64,000 nucleotides of DNA from Chimonanthus salicifolius (lineage: Eukaryota; Streptophyta; Magnoliopsida; Laurales; Calycanthaceae): assembly GCA_013350335.1 (NCBI GenBank), contig CM023532.1:97397853-97461852 (forward strand), read 5' to 3'. Shown one piece after another: positions 1 through 12,300 of the stretch. The notes under the pieces are model-generated. The model saw only the letters and a program-made list of their open reading frames with translations. It was not told the DNA's origin and made no database searches. How positions within the stretch are numbered: position 1 is the stretch's first letter; every line of letters starts with the position of its first letter. The position numbers and the translations under genes were made by a program.

Positions 1-2091
1 TGGGAGGTTAGGGCTACCAAAACTCATAGGACCGATCCTCTCTTGGAGATAAAAAAAAAAAAATAAGAGTTTCATCCCATCCTCCCCGTCCCTCTTGAGC
101 AAAAGAATCCTATCTCTCAACTCTCTCCCTCTCTCTACACCCTTGGCCGATCTTCTCCTTTGGAAGAAAAGATAGAAAGTTTTCCATCTCATTCTCTCTC
201 TCTCCCCCTCTCTTTGCACCCTTGCCCGATCCTCTCCTTTGGAAGAAAAGATAGAAAGTCTTCCATCTCATTTCCTCCCTCTCTCAATCAACACCTTGGC
301 CGACAATGAAGATCAAGGAGGCTTTCAATCTCTCTCCCTCCCATTTCGGCTCTAGACTTGGAGGAAGAACAAAGACTAAGGAAGGAGAAGGACGTAGGAG
401 CAAGATCAGACCTAAAGAAACGGAGGAGACACGGAATAGATATGTAGTGTTTAACGAGGATTTATTGGATAACAGAAGCTAAGGAAAAACATAGTTTCGG
501 CTATGGAATGGCAGAAACCATGGGGTCCCATATTTGATGGATAGGATTGGCTAAACCGTTGCAAGCCATGAAGGTGGATATCCATTTGACGATGGAATAT
601 ATTTTGGAATAAATGATCAAAGAGTCGGCATCCATTCAAGGAATGGGTAGGTGTTGAGGGCCAACACCCAAGGGACGGAATGAAGAAATATGGATGATGT
701 TTAAAATGCTTTTAAAGAATAAGGAAACAAATTTTAAGAGGAAGGGTTAAGTCTAACATCAAACAAATGAGGACTGATTTCAGGTTTCTATCGTCTGCAG
801 GATGGGCTGCGGACGGGTACCTGACTGATTCTAAAACTAAAGTTTTTGTATGATTTTCCTTTTCCAATTGGTTAAGTTTAAATGGAAGGATGTACGAGAC
901 GATTTAACTTAATTGGATAAGTGGTTTGACTATTTTATATGATGGAATTAATTTAAAGTAACGGGACTTCACAAACGGGTGTACGATCGGCTTTGGCGTG
1001 ATAGGTGATCTATATCTTCACGAAAACATCAAGGATACAATACTTGTACATGGGTAGGATTCCTACATTGTTGAAACACTTGGTTTATGTACACACAATG
1101 GTTTTTCTTTCCATGATTGATGATCTATTTTTGGTATCAAAATGCTTATGTTTTAAGAATGGATTTCAAGGCTTTTATGTAATTTAATGTGAAATAGCAT
1201 GTTGCACTCACATCTCATGCATGGCATGGGAGGGAACATATGAGAGGAGCCCACGCTCCATTCGGGGTATCCGATAAACAAACGTGGGGAGGGATCCGTA
1301 CTGATTCCGATTGAGAAATGGTATATGATGTTTTGAAATGGAAGAGGAGTCCACGCTCCATTCGGTGGGACCGATAAGGCATATGTGGGGAGTCATGAAA
1401 ATGAATACCTTGATGTGGCTTGTTCATCAAGAGGTTTACATATGTATTTTTGAGATATGATTGATGGGTGGGAAATCATGGCATATGACACCCATGGCAT
1501 GGCATTGATTTAGCATGATTTGATATTATGTATCTATTCTGATTTTTATACTAATCCCATGTGTTTTCCCCTACTCAGAATGCCTACTGGATGCGTTGAC
1601 TAACGCCCTACTTCTACCTTAGATGATGATGCAGGGAACGGAACAGACGATGGACACGGAAGGAGCCAAGCTTAGGAGCTTGTGCAGCTTATTGCTTATT
1701 TTAAGTTTTAGTTTTGGACTGTGTATATTGAGTTAATCACATTTTGGGATTGTAATAACTTTGATATTATTCGGCTATGGTTTGACGTTACCTTCGGATA
1801 TTAAGTTCCGTTAAGTTTTGGGTGATTGACTTCCTTGCTAAGTAAAGGTTATGGTTGGTTTATGTAATCGATTATTAATCCCGCAATATGTTTATTTCCA
1901 CAAGTATAACCTTAAACGTGTGAACTGTTGTAGTGGACTCGGTCCATGCACACGTATGGTTGGCCAACTAAGGGCCGTGCTTTAGAAGCTCAGATTTAGC
2001 TCGCGTCGTGGCGTTCTGCTCTCTCTCACTCTTTATTTTAAAAAGAAATAGCCTTTGATTTTTGGCAAGTGAAAAAGGCGGGGCGTTTACA
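1..2091 (+). repeat. 5' LTR of element A (3' portion)
   Basis: It ends in GGCGGGGCGTTTACA immediately before a PBS. By comparison with the 3' LTR, about 0.8 kb of its start lies left of the window. It contains pyrimidine-rich leader tracts (about 95-290), a degenerate splice-donor-like spot near 440, two units of a repeat with core CCACGCTCCATTCGG (near 1250 and 1350), the common module CATGCATGGCATGGGAGG (near 1215), and the 3' module with CTAAC at 1600-1604 followed by TTAG at 1619-1622. A run of A residues and a GC-rich terminus close the LTR. Short ORFs here are not conserved as proteins. Confidence 0.85.
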
Positions 2092-2093
2092 GT

Positions 2094-2105
2094 TGGTATC
2101 AGAGC
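2094..2105 (+). other. Primer-binding site of element A (initiator-Met tRNA type)
   Basis: TGGTATCAGAGC lies 2 nt after the LTR terminus. This is the usual complement of the 3' end of plant initiator methionyl tRNA, used to prime minus-strand synthesis in many Ty3/Gypsy and Copia elements. The same string recurs in D and, with the last base changed, in C. Confidence 0.93.
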
Positions 2106-2515
2106 GAAACTCGAAGTATGAATCTTTCAAAGTAAGAGTAAGACGATATCATGTCTCACTCACAAGATAAGAGTCCCAACTGACAGACTCTTCGGAGTCT
2201 GCTGTACGGGGCCGGATTAATTTACTTAGTTAAGAATCAGACTGAAGCATTCAAACTGAGAACCACACTATACAGCAAGGGAAGGACAATCACTATAAAA
2301 AAAAAAATGGATTTATCAAACATAGCAAAATAGGACATATTTCCTCGAAACAATAAACATCAGGATTTCCCCAAATTGAGAAACAATACTTGATACATAA
2401 GAAAGTTCCCCAAAAACAAGAAATACAAGAAGCTGATTTGGCAATTCCCTAAACTAAGTAAACACAAAACTTTATGATAAAGCTAAGTCAAACGATCCTT
2501 TAATGACTTAGGAAA
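2106..2515 (+). other. Untranslated leader of element A
   Basis: Non-coding leader between PBS and gag. It has a donor-like AAAGTAAGAG at 2129-2138, a perfect 7-bp stem capped by a TTCG tetraloop at 2184-2201, and a few CCCCAAA-type motifs (2355-2445). Unlike C, it holds no zinc-knuckle ORF: the PBS-to-gag distance is only about 0.4 kb. Confidence 0.6.
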
Positions 2516-3520
2516 ATGCCTCCGAGAAGAAGAACTTGACAAAATCCGCATGTAGAGGAAGAGGTGCAGCAACCACACCAGGAAGAGGCGCAGAACAGCG
2601 TAAATATTCCTGTGGTACCCCCCGAGCCGCAGAATTTAGTGCAGGCTGTGGTCACTTCCATTCTACAACAACATATGAACGGCAATGGAAGTGCGACCAC
2701 CAATGAGGCACATGATCAAAGCATGGTTAGAGATTTCCAACAGCAGCATCCCCCTCATTTCAAAGGGAAAGAAAGACCTGCAGGAGCGGAGAATTGGTTG
2801 AGAAATATCACCAAGATCTTGACATTACTTAATATCACCAGTAATGAAGATAGAATACTGTTGGCTACTTCGCAGTCGATCGATGATGCCGGCAAGTGGT
2901 GGGAAGTGATTGAACGACAACGAGCACAGATTGCAGCAGGGGAAAGGACTGAGATGACATGGAACTAGTTCTCTGCAATGTTCCTGGATCACTATTTTCC
3001 ATAAGAGGAGAAGGAGCGCCAGACACAAGCGTTCATATATTTGGTACAGGGCACCATGATTGTGGCTGAGTATCATCAGGAGTTTCTTCGTCTATCATGT
3101 TATGCTTTATACATGGTGGACACAGAATACAGGAAGGCTCGAAAATTTGAGCGGGCCTTCGACCAAGCATCAGGGTCAAAATGATTATCTTCAAGTCACC
3201 TAAGTTGGCAGAAGTGGTCAGTCGAGCTACCATAGCTAAGCAAGAGCTAGCAGAGACAGTTCGGTTTGTGGACAATCGCCGAGGCCAAAGCGGAGGAAGT
3301 GTTTTTCATCTAAACAAGAGATTTCGACCCAACTTTGGGAGACCATCACCTTCTACTGGGTCAACCGGAGGCTTTCGTCCCAATCAGCCCTCCACATCAA
3401 TATCCGTCTCTAAGGTTCCTCGAGGTGTGAGCACCTGTTTTCAGTGTAGCTAGCAGGGCCATTTCAAGAGGGAGTATCCCGCAGAACAATAGACCTTCTC
3501 ACTCCAGGGGTTCATTTCGT
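2516..3520 (+). pseudogene. gag: gag of element A (broken)
   Basis: Gag capsid/nucleocapsid gene. It starts at ATG 2516 (MPPRRRT) but has TGA as its eighth codon. The next open stretch to 2968 holds the gag core with NWLRNI, DDAGKWWE and MTWN, then further stops and at least one frameshift before the 3181-3453 segment. The zinc knuckle near 3436-3480 reads CFQC, stop, QGHFKREY: both an internal stop and loss of the last Cys of the CX2CX4HX4C motif. The proline/serine-rich linker (RPSPSTGSTGGFRP) matches the one in the gag of C. No functional Gag is possible without readthrough of several lesions. Confidence 0.85.
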
Positions 3521-5252
3521 CCTTCAGCTCGACCAGCTCATTCACAAGCATCCAGAGCATATAACCAGACAGGACGTGCACATATTCCGACAGGCTTTGG
3601 ACGACTGTATACTTTGGCTCCTCCTCTAGAGACAGTGGATCACTCAGTGATTCAAAGTATGGTAGTAGTTGGTAGTTCCTATGCTTGTGCATTATTTGAT
3701 TCAGGAGCATCCCACTCCTTTGTATCTGCTGCTTTCATATCTGCTACAGGTATTTTAGTAAAACAAATGTCCACTGCACTTACTATTGTATCCCTTGTTG
3801 GAGACACATCACTGGGACTGATATGCACATCGGTAAACATTGAACTTGATAGAGTATAATATCATTTTTGGCATGGATTGGTTGACTAACTTCCAGGCCA
3901 GCATTGACTACCATCTCCGCAGTGTGATATTTTGGTGACCCGAGGGAAAGCGATATGTAGTGCATGCCGACAAACAGAGCATTCCTATGACCAAGAGACT
4001 GCATGAAAAATTGAAGCATCTTGTATTAAACAACATGAGGCTAGACAAGGCGCTAATGGCTGAACTACCTGTGGCAGTGAAAGACTACGCCGAGGTATTT
4101 CAAACAGAACTCCCTTGGTTGCCACCAAAAAGGGAGATTTATTTTGAGATTAAACTATACCCTGGCACTGTTCCAGTGTCATTGCCACATTACCGGATGG
4201 CCCCAGCTGAGATGTCGGAGCTAAAGAGGCAAATTGATGAACTGCTCAGACTAGGATGCATCCGGAACAGCACATCATCTTGGGGAGCACCGGTATTATT
4301 TGTGAAGAAGAAGGATGGTACACTTCGGATGCGTGTAGATTATCGAAAGTTGAATCAACTGATAGTCAGAAACAAATATCCTCTACCCAGAATTGATGAT
4401 TTATTTATTCAACTCAGAGGTTCCAGTCCTTTCTCTAAGATTGTTCTAATGTCAAACTACCATCAAATCCGTGTCAGGGATAAAGACATAGAGAAGACGG
4501 CTTTCAGAACTCGGTATGGACTATATGAATATGTGGTCATGCCGTTTGGACTCACCAATGCACCAGCTGTATTCGTGGACTTGATGAATAGGATCTTTCG
4601 TTCTTACTTAGACAAATTTGTAATTGTTTTCATTGACAACATCCTGAATTATTCTAAAAGTTGGGGGGAGCATGCTGAACATTTGCTGATGGTTCTAGAC
4701 ACCCTGAAGAAGAATCAGTTGTATGCCAAAGCAAGCAAGTACGAATTCTGGCTATCTGAGGTTAACTTCTTAGGGCATCTCATATCAGCAGAAGAAATAG
4801 CTGTGGACCCGGCTAAATTGGCGGCAGTTAGAGACTGGAAAGCTCCAAGGAATGTGACCGAAATCCGCAGCTTTCTGGGATTGGTTGGTTATTATAGGAA
4901 GTTTATTATGGACTTCTCCAAGACTGCATCTCCACTTACCTGACTCACTCAAAAAGGAGTCAAATTTGAATGGTCTACTGTATGCAACCGAAGATTCGAA
5001 GAACTGAAGGAGAGGCTTACGACTGCACCTATCCTGATTTTGCCGAAAAGAGGCAAGGGCTGTGAAGTATATTGTGATGCTTCAGGTGAAGGACTTGGGT
5101 GTTCTCTTACCCAAAGTCATCACGTAGTGGCTTATGGTTCAACGTAGTTGAAAATTCATGAACGCCACTATCCCACACATGATCTGGAATTAGCCGTAGT
5201 GGTCTTCGCTCTCAAAAGCTGGAGACACTATCTTTATGGCGAAAAGTTTTAG
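3521..5252 (+). pseudogene. pol: Protease-RT-RNase H, copy 1 of 3 (element A)
   Basis: The protease core LFDSGASHSFV is intact at about 3692-3724 (aspartic protease, DSG active site). A 41-bp deletion after GAACTT near 3846 removes part of the protease and shifts frame. RT is open at 3960-4943 with [24 protein letters not shown] and the catalytic box reading VFIDN instead of FIDD. RNase H follows with [15 protein letters not shown] sequence (CEVYCDAS) but is cut by TGA (4941), TAG in ST*LK, and TAG at the junction. The repeated part begins at GTA 3758 and is 1,495 bp. Only this copy keeps the upstream half of the protease. Confidence 0.85.
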
Positions 5253-6788
5253 GTAAAACAAATGTCCACTGCACTTACTATTGTATCCCCTGTTGGAGAC
5301 ACATCACTGGGACTGATATGCACATCGGTAAACATTGAACTTGCTGGACTCAGATTAGTGTTCAATTATCTGGTACTCGAGATGATAGAGTATAATATTA
5401 TTTTTGGCATGGATTGGTTGACTAACATCCAGGCCAGCATTGACTGCCATCTCCGCAGTGTGATATTTTGGTGACCCGAGGGAAAGCGATATGTAGTACA
5501 TGCCGATAAACAGAGCATTCCTATGACCAAGAGACTACATGAAAAATTGAAGCATCTTGTATTAAACAACATGAGGCTAGACAAGATGCTAATGGCTGAA
5601 CTACCTGTGGTAGTGAAAGACTACGCCGAGGTATTTCAAACAGAACTCCCTTGGTTGCCACCAAAAAGGGAGATTTATTTTGAGATTAAGCTATACCCTG
5701 GCACTGTTCCAGTGTCATTGCCGCATTACCGGATGGCCCCAGCTGAGATGTTTTAGCTAAAGAGGCAAATTGATGAACTGCTCAGACTAGGATGCATCCG
5801 GAACAGCACACCATCTTGGGGAGCACCGGTATTATTTGTGAAGAAGAAGGATGGTACACTTCGGATGCGTGTAGATTATCGAAAGTTGAATCAACTGATA
5901 GTCAGAAACAAATATCCTCTACCCAGAATTGATGATTTATTTACTCAACTCAGAGGTTCCAAGCCTTTCTCCAAGATTGCTCTAATGTCAGGCTACCATC
6001 AAATCCGTGTCAGGGATGAAGACATAGAGAAGACGGCTTTCAGAACTCGGTATGGACTATATGAATATGTGGTCATGCCGTTTGGACTCACCAATGCACC
6101 AGATGTATTCGTGGACTTGATGAATAGGTTCTTTCGTCCTTACTTAAAAGAATTTTTAATTGTTTTCATTGACAACATCCTGATTTATTCTAAAAGTTGG
6201 GGGGAGCATGCTGAACATTTGCTGATGGTTCTAGACACCCTGAAGAAGAATCAGTTGTATGCCAAAGCAAGCAAGTGCGAATTCTGGCTATCTGAGGTTA
6301 ACTTCTTAGGGCATCTCATATCAGCAGAAGAAATAGCTGTGGACCCGGCTAAATTGGCGGCAGTTAGAGACTGGAAAGCTCCAAGTAATGTGACCGAAAT
6401 CCGCAGCTTTCTGGGATTGGTTGGTTATTATAGGAACTTTATTATGGACTTCTCCAAGACTGCATCTCCACTTACCTGACTCACTCAAAAAGGAGTCAAA
6501 TTTGAATGGTCTACTGTATGCAACCGAAGATTCGAAGAACTGAAGGAGAGGCTTATGACTGCACCTATCCTGATTTTGCTGAAAAGAGGCAAGGGCTGTG
6601 AAGTATATTGTGATGCTTCAGGTGAAGGACTTGGGTGTTCTCTTACCCAAAGTCATCACGTAGTGGCTTATGGTTCAACGTAGTTGAAAATTCATGAACG
6701 CCACTATCCCACACATGATCTGGAATTAGCCGTAGTGGTCTTCGCTCTGAAAAGCTGGAGACACTATCTTTATGGCGAAAAATTTGAG
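5253..6788 (+). pseudogene. pol: Protease-RT-RNase H, copy 2 of 3 (element A)
   Basis: A 1,536-bp tandem copy starting in mid-protease (GTAAAACAAATGTCC) directly after RNase H codons. It keeps the 41 bp lost in copy 1. A TAG replaces Glu in AEMF*LKRQ (about 5754), the RT reads to 6479 with VFIDN, and there is a TGA at 6477 in LT*LTQ. The first two thirds match copy 3 ([25 protein letters not shown]); the last third matches copy 1 (same TGA). It is the longest and probably least deleted unit. Confidence 0.88.
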
Positions 6789-8320
6789 GTAAAACAAATG
6801 TCCACTGCACTTACTATTGTATCCCTTGTTGGAGACACATCAGTGGGACTGATATGCACATCGGTAAACATTGAACTTGCTGGACTCAGATTAGTGTTCA
6901 ATTATCTGGTACTCGAGATGATAGAGTATAATATCATTTTTGGCATGGATTGGTTGACTAACTTCCAGGCCAGCATTGACTGCCATCTCCGCAGTGTGAT
7001 ATTTTGGTGACCCGAGGGAAAGCGATATGTAGTACATGCCGACAAACAGAGCATTCCTATGACCAAGAGACTGCATGAAAAATTGAAGCATCTTGTATTA
7101 AACAATATGAGGTTAGACAAGATGCTAATGGCTGAATTGTGGTAGTGAAAGACTACGCCGAGGTATTTCAAACAGAACTCCCTTGGTTGCCACCGAAAAG
7201 GGAGATTTATTTTGAGATTAAGCTATACCCTGGCACTGTTCCAGTGTCATTGCCGCATTACCGGATGGCCCCAGCTGAGATGTTTTAGCTAAAGAGGCAA
7301 ATTGATGAACTGCTCAGACTAGGATGCATCCGGAACAGCACACCATCTTGGGGAGCACCGGTATTATTTGTGAAGAAGAAGGATGGTACACTTCGGATGC
7401 GTGTAGATTATCGAAAGTTGAATCAACTGATAGTCAGAAACAAATATCCTCTACCCAGAATTGATGATTTATTTACTCAACTCAGAGGTTCCAAGCCTTT
7501 CTCCAAGATTGCTCTAATGTCAGGCTACCATCAAATCCGTGTCAGGGATGAAGACATAGAGAAGACGGCTTTCAGAACTCGGTATGGACTATATGAATAT
7601 GTGGTCATGCCGTTTGGACTCACCAATGCACCAGATGTATTCGTGGACTTGATGAATAGGTTCTTTCGTCCTTACTTAAAAGAATTTTTAATTGTTTTCA
7701 TTGACAACATCCTGATTTATTCTAAAAGTTGGGGGGAGCATGCTGAACATTTGCTGATGGTTCTAGACACCCTGAAGAAGAATCAGTTGTATGCCAAAGC
7801 AAGCAAGTGCGAATTCTGGCTATCTGAGGTTAACTTCTTAGGGCATCTCATATCAGCAGAAGAAATAGCTGTGGACCCAGCTAAATTGGCGGCAGTTAGA
7901 GACTGGAAAGCTCCAAGGAATGTGACCGAAATCCGCAGCTTTCTGGGATTGGTTGGTTATTATAGGAAGTTTATTATGGACTTCTCCAAGACTGCATCTC
8001 CACTTACCCGACTCACTCAAAAAGGAGTCAAATTTGAATGGTCTACTGTATGCAACCGAAGATTCGAAGAACTGAAGGAGAGGCTTACGACTGCACCTAT
8101 TCTGATTTTGCCGGAAAGAGGCAAGGGCTCTGAAGTATATTGTGATGCTTGAGGTGAAGGACTTGGGTGTTCTCTTACCCAAAGTCATCACGTAGTGGCT
8201 TATGGTTCAAAGTAGTTGAAACTTCATGAACGCCACTATCCCACACATGATCTGGAATTAGCTGTAGTGGTCTTCGCTCTCAAAAGCTAGAGACACTATC
8301 TTTATGGCAAAAAGTTTGAG
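6789..8320 (+). pseudogene. pol: Protease-RT-RNase H, copy 3 of 3 (element A)
   Basis: A 1,532-bp copy, 4 bp shorter than copy 2 because of a deletion at GCTGAATTGTGG (about 7135), which shifts frame just before RT. It shares the TAG after AEMF (about 7288) with copy 2 but has CGA (Arg) where copies 1 and 2 have TGA, so RT runs on to 8152 into RNase H. VFIDN is again in the catalytic box. A TGA follows VYCDA in RNase H. The copy then runs straight into the rest of RNase H at GTA 8321, without a further return to protease. Confidence 0.88.
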
Positions 8321-9361
8321 GTACTTTTAGATCATAAAAGTTTGAAATATTTGTTTGATCAGAAGGAACTTAATATGAGGCAGCGCAGATGGATGGAATA
8401 TCTACAAGACTATGAGTTTACGCTTCGATATCATCCTGGCGAGGCAAACAAAGTGGTTGATGCCCTCAGTCGCATGTCACATGCAACAATGGCCTGTTTG
8501 ATTATGAAGGAATGGGAAATGCTGAATACCATTCGAGAGTTCAATTTATACATCAAGAATCATGGGAGTATGTATAATCTGATCGTACGATCCAACATAG
8601 TTTCCAAGATTGAACAGGAACAACGGACAGATCCGGAAGCAGTAGAGATATGGGCTAAAATGTCTATTGGTGAGGTTTTACAGGAATGGGAATTACGACC
8701 AGGACCAGGTCTTTTATTCCGAAGCAGAACATATGTGCCTCAGAGCTGCAAAAGAGAGTTATTGATCGAGGCACACCAAACCAAACTCTCTATTCATCCG
8801 GGTAGCATTAAGATGTATCATGATCTGAAGAGACACTATTGGTGGTATGAACTTAAAGAGATGTGGCAGAGTTTGTTGCTCACTGCCTGACTTGTCAGCA
8901 GGTCAAGACTGAACATCAGAAACCACCAGGACTACTCAAACCCTTACCAGTGCCAGAGTGGAAATGGGAACATATTTCAATGAATTTTGTGACAGGATTG
9001 CCAAGGTCGTCAAAGGGCAACGATGCAATATGGGTCATGGTAGATCTATTGACCAAGTCTGCACACTTTCTTCCCATCAAGATGACAAATCCATCTGAGA
9101 CTTTGGGACGACGATACATCAAGGATATTATCAGGCAACACGGTATCCCCAGGACTATTGTGTCCGACAGAGATTTGCTGATTCACTAACAGGGTGCGGC
9201 AGAGCATGCAGACGGCTATGGGGACGAATTTATTAATTATCACAGCTTTCCATCCACAGACTGATGGTCAGTCAGAGAGGACAATACAAACATTGGAGGA
9301 TTTGCGAGAGCATGTATGTTAGACTTCAAAGGTGGATGGGAGGATCACTTACCACTGGTTG
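8321..9361 (+). pseudogene. pol: RNase H C-terminus and integrase N-terminal two thirds (element A)
   Basis: It continues pol with the connection region ([17 protein letters not shown]) and the integrase zinc finger ([12 protein letters not shown] ... HCLTCQQVK), where a frameshift near 8860-8885 breaks the HHCC finger. The catalytic core follows: first Asp in VMVDLLTKSAHF, second Asp in IVSDRD with a frameshift and stop just after, and the third acidic residue in GQSERT is still Glu. The gene is cut at 9361 by solo LTR S1 and resumes at 13394. Confidence 0.85.
9357..9361 (+). other. Left target-site duplication of S1
   Basis: GGTTG here versus GGTTA at 13394-13398. Homologous elements read GGTTGAGTTC at this point, so the right copy has a single G-to-A change. 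Confidence 0.75.
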
Positions 9362-12300
9362 TGTAATAACCCGAATTTTTGATAAATATATATATTGGCA
9401 TTTATTCATTTTAATTTGAAGTTTGATATAATAAAATGTCAAATGGACCAAATTTTGGGACAATCGCCCAAGGATGGCCCAATTGGGCCATGGATTGGAT
9501 GAAATCCATTTAATGGGTCAATGAGGACTAATCGGGTCAAGGATGGTCAAATTGGGCCCAATACTCATTTGGGACCCAATGGACCCAATTGAGGTAAGCC
9601 TAAGGTAAGGAGGGAATTTAATTGGGCCATGGGCCCAATGTTTACCCAGTAAACCATGAATTGGAATTAATACATTTAATTGGTCAATGGTAAGTAATTG
9701 GGTCAAAGATAGTCAATTTGGGTCAAAGAGCCATATGGGACCCAATGGGCCAAGGTAGCTAAGCCCTAAGGTAAATGGGTAAAACGAAAATTTAATTGGG
9801 CCATAGGCCCAATGGTGATCCAATAAGAGGGATACATTAAATAAAAATTTAAATCATCTAAGTTAGGTGATTAATGGACCAAGGTAACATGGCCAATGGG
9901 GCCCACCTCCACCTCACCCATTGAGGTGGCGTGTGGACCCAAGAGTAGTGGGGCCGACCACCATGGTTGACTTGGTCAACCATGGGTGGATCTTAGAGGG
10001 AATTTAATGAGATTAAATTAAGTGGGAAGTGATTAATTAAATTAACCTAGGGATCAAGTTGATCTAAGTTAATTAACCTAATTTAAATCGGTCAAATGGT
10101 CAAAACCACTACAACAAACACAAACCACCATTAAGAAACACAAAAAGGAAACCATGGGCTAAGGATGGTGGTTTTATCCCAACCACCACCATTAATGCAT
10201 GTTGGTTGGTGGGAGGAGTTAACGTAGCGTGGGACCCAAGTTAACCAAGACATGAGATGAATGTTTATCTCATTTTTACTCTTCAACATCCCTCCTCACT
10301 CTCAAAACCATCACATGCATAGGAGAAAAGAAAAAGAGAAGAAAACTTAGAAGAAGAAGAAAAGAAAAGAGAAGGAGAGAGCAAGCCTTGGTCCACCCCT
10401 CCAAGATCAAAGGTTAAGATCTTGTTTCTAATCACCTTCCCCTCTCCCTCTCTCAACCTAATCCCATCTACCTTAGCCGATCCAAGCATGTTTCACCATT
10501 GATCAAGCACATCTAGCCGATCAAACAAGGAGAGGAAGAAGAAAAGAGGCTAAGGAAATCAAGAGGAGAAAGAAAGACCGGAGGAGCCGTCGGATCCGTA
10601 AGTGTTTCTTAAAACAAGAGTTTATATTATTTTTTAAGATAGGATATGGAATCCATTTCTTAGACTAAATATGGCCAAAAACATCATGGGCCTTGGATCT
10701 AAGATCCATCAAATGGAAGGCTAAGAAATGGATTATGGATGATTTGTATTTAAATTTTTAAGCATGGGATTGTATAAAAATTGGAAGAATCGTGAGCCAT
10801 AGGGTTCGGCCATGTAGCATGGCCAAACCCCATGGTGGGTAAGTAGATGGTGGATGATGGAATTATGGAGAAATATGGAGAAAGGGTTAGGGTTCATAAA
10901 TGCTAAGTGATTGATGATTTTTTTAAGAGGTTTTAAATAAGAAATTTCATGAAAATATGGATGATCTTTCATGGCCTTGAAAGGCATAGAATGGAATGAA
11001 TGGATGACCAACATGGGCGAACCCCATGGTGAATAATGGGTAATTTATTAAGATTATAAGGTTTAAAGATAATGGAGAAAAATGATAGATTTAAATGGAT
11101 TTATTGAGTATAGAATGTGATGTTTAAATGGGATGAAAATGGTGATTTAAATGGATGATTTAATTTAAATGGAGGTATGATGTTTTAAAGAAATCATGGA
11201 CTATAGGGTTCGGCCATACAAGGTGGCCGAACCCCATGGTTAGTGATCCATGAGGGTTAGGACTCTTAAATGCTCAATGATTACTGGTTTCTAAGGTTTG
11301 GAAATTATGAGTATGGTATGTGATTTTTTACATGGGTATTAAAGGATGGAAATGGTGGATTAAATATTTTTGAATTGTGGAGATAGTGAGGAAATGTTGG
11401 TGGTGTAAATGGACTTTAAATGTGATAAAGGATCCATGTTAAAAATGAGGGAAAGACATCATGGGTTCAGCCATGGTGTATGGCCGAACCCATGACCCAT
11501 GTTTTTAGGTCAATTGTGGGCTAAGTTATGGTTTATACATGTGGTTAAGCAAATGGAAATTTGGGTAAGTAAATGGTAAAATTTAAATGGATTTACAAAG
11601 TGTATGATATGGGTTTTTTTTTAAAGGGCCAAAATGAATGAAGGTTCGTAATTTTAAAATGGATTATTTTTGGGACAAAACATTAGTCTTTAAAATGGCA
11701 TCCATAAAGGTGAGCCATGATCCCTTTGTGGGCCACCTTTAGGGCCAAATGTGAAAGGACATATGGGATTAAGTGTTTTTTAAAATTAAATAATGGGTGG
11801 CTGATTTTATGATACTAGGTCATGATCAAATGGATCTAAGTATGAATAAATTTTTGGACTTAGAATGTACATAAATAAATGGATGATTGAACCATGGGAG
11901 AGGAATGGAAAAATGGTAAATATGTGCCACATTGAAGAACCTTATGGGGATTAGACATGAAATCGGATATTACGAATGATGAAACGAAACGTATAGATGC
12001 TGCGTTTTAGGGTCACTCATTGGAATATTTGAAATGGCCAAAATCGGACTTATGTATGTGTTTTAACCAATGGAAAATGAGCTAAGTTAAGGGGCGATTT
12101 TTAATAAACTTGTAATATATTTAAGGATCATTAAATGGATCTAGGGTTATGATCAGTTAGGAACTTAATCATGGATAACGTATGGACTAATTCGGTAAAT
12201 GTAATAAGGTATCGGGACGTCGCAAACGATACGCGATCGGCGACCGGATTATCGAACGGAAAACGTAACGGAACGCTACGTGGTATTCGGTAGGATTCCT

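Noticed and set aside
5838..6479. RT frames of A as independent genes starting with KKKDGT
   Set aside because: They begin at GTG inside the RT domain; they are parts of broken pol copies.
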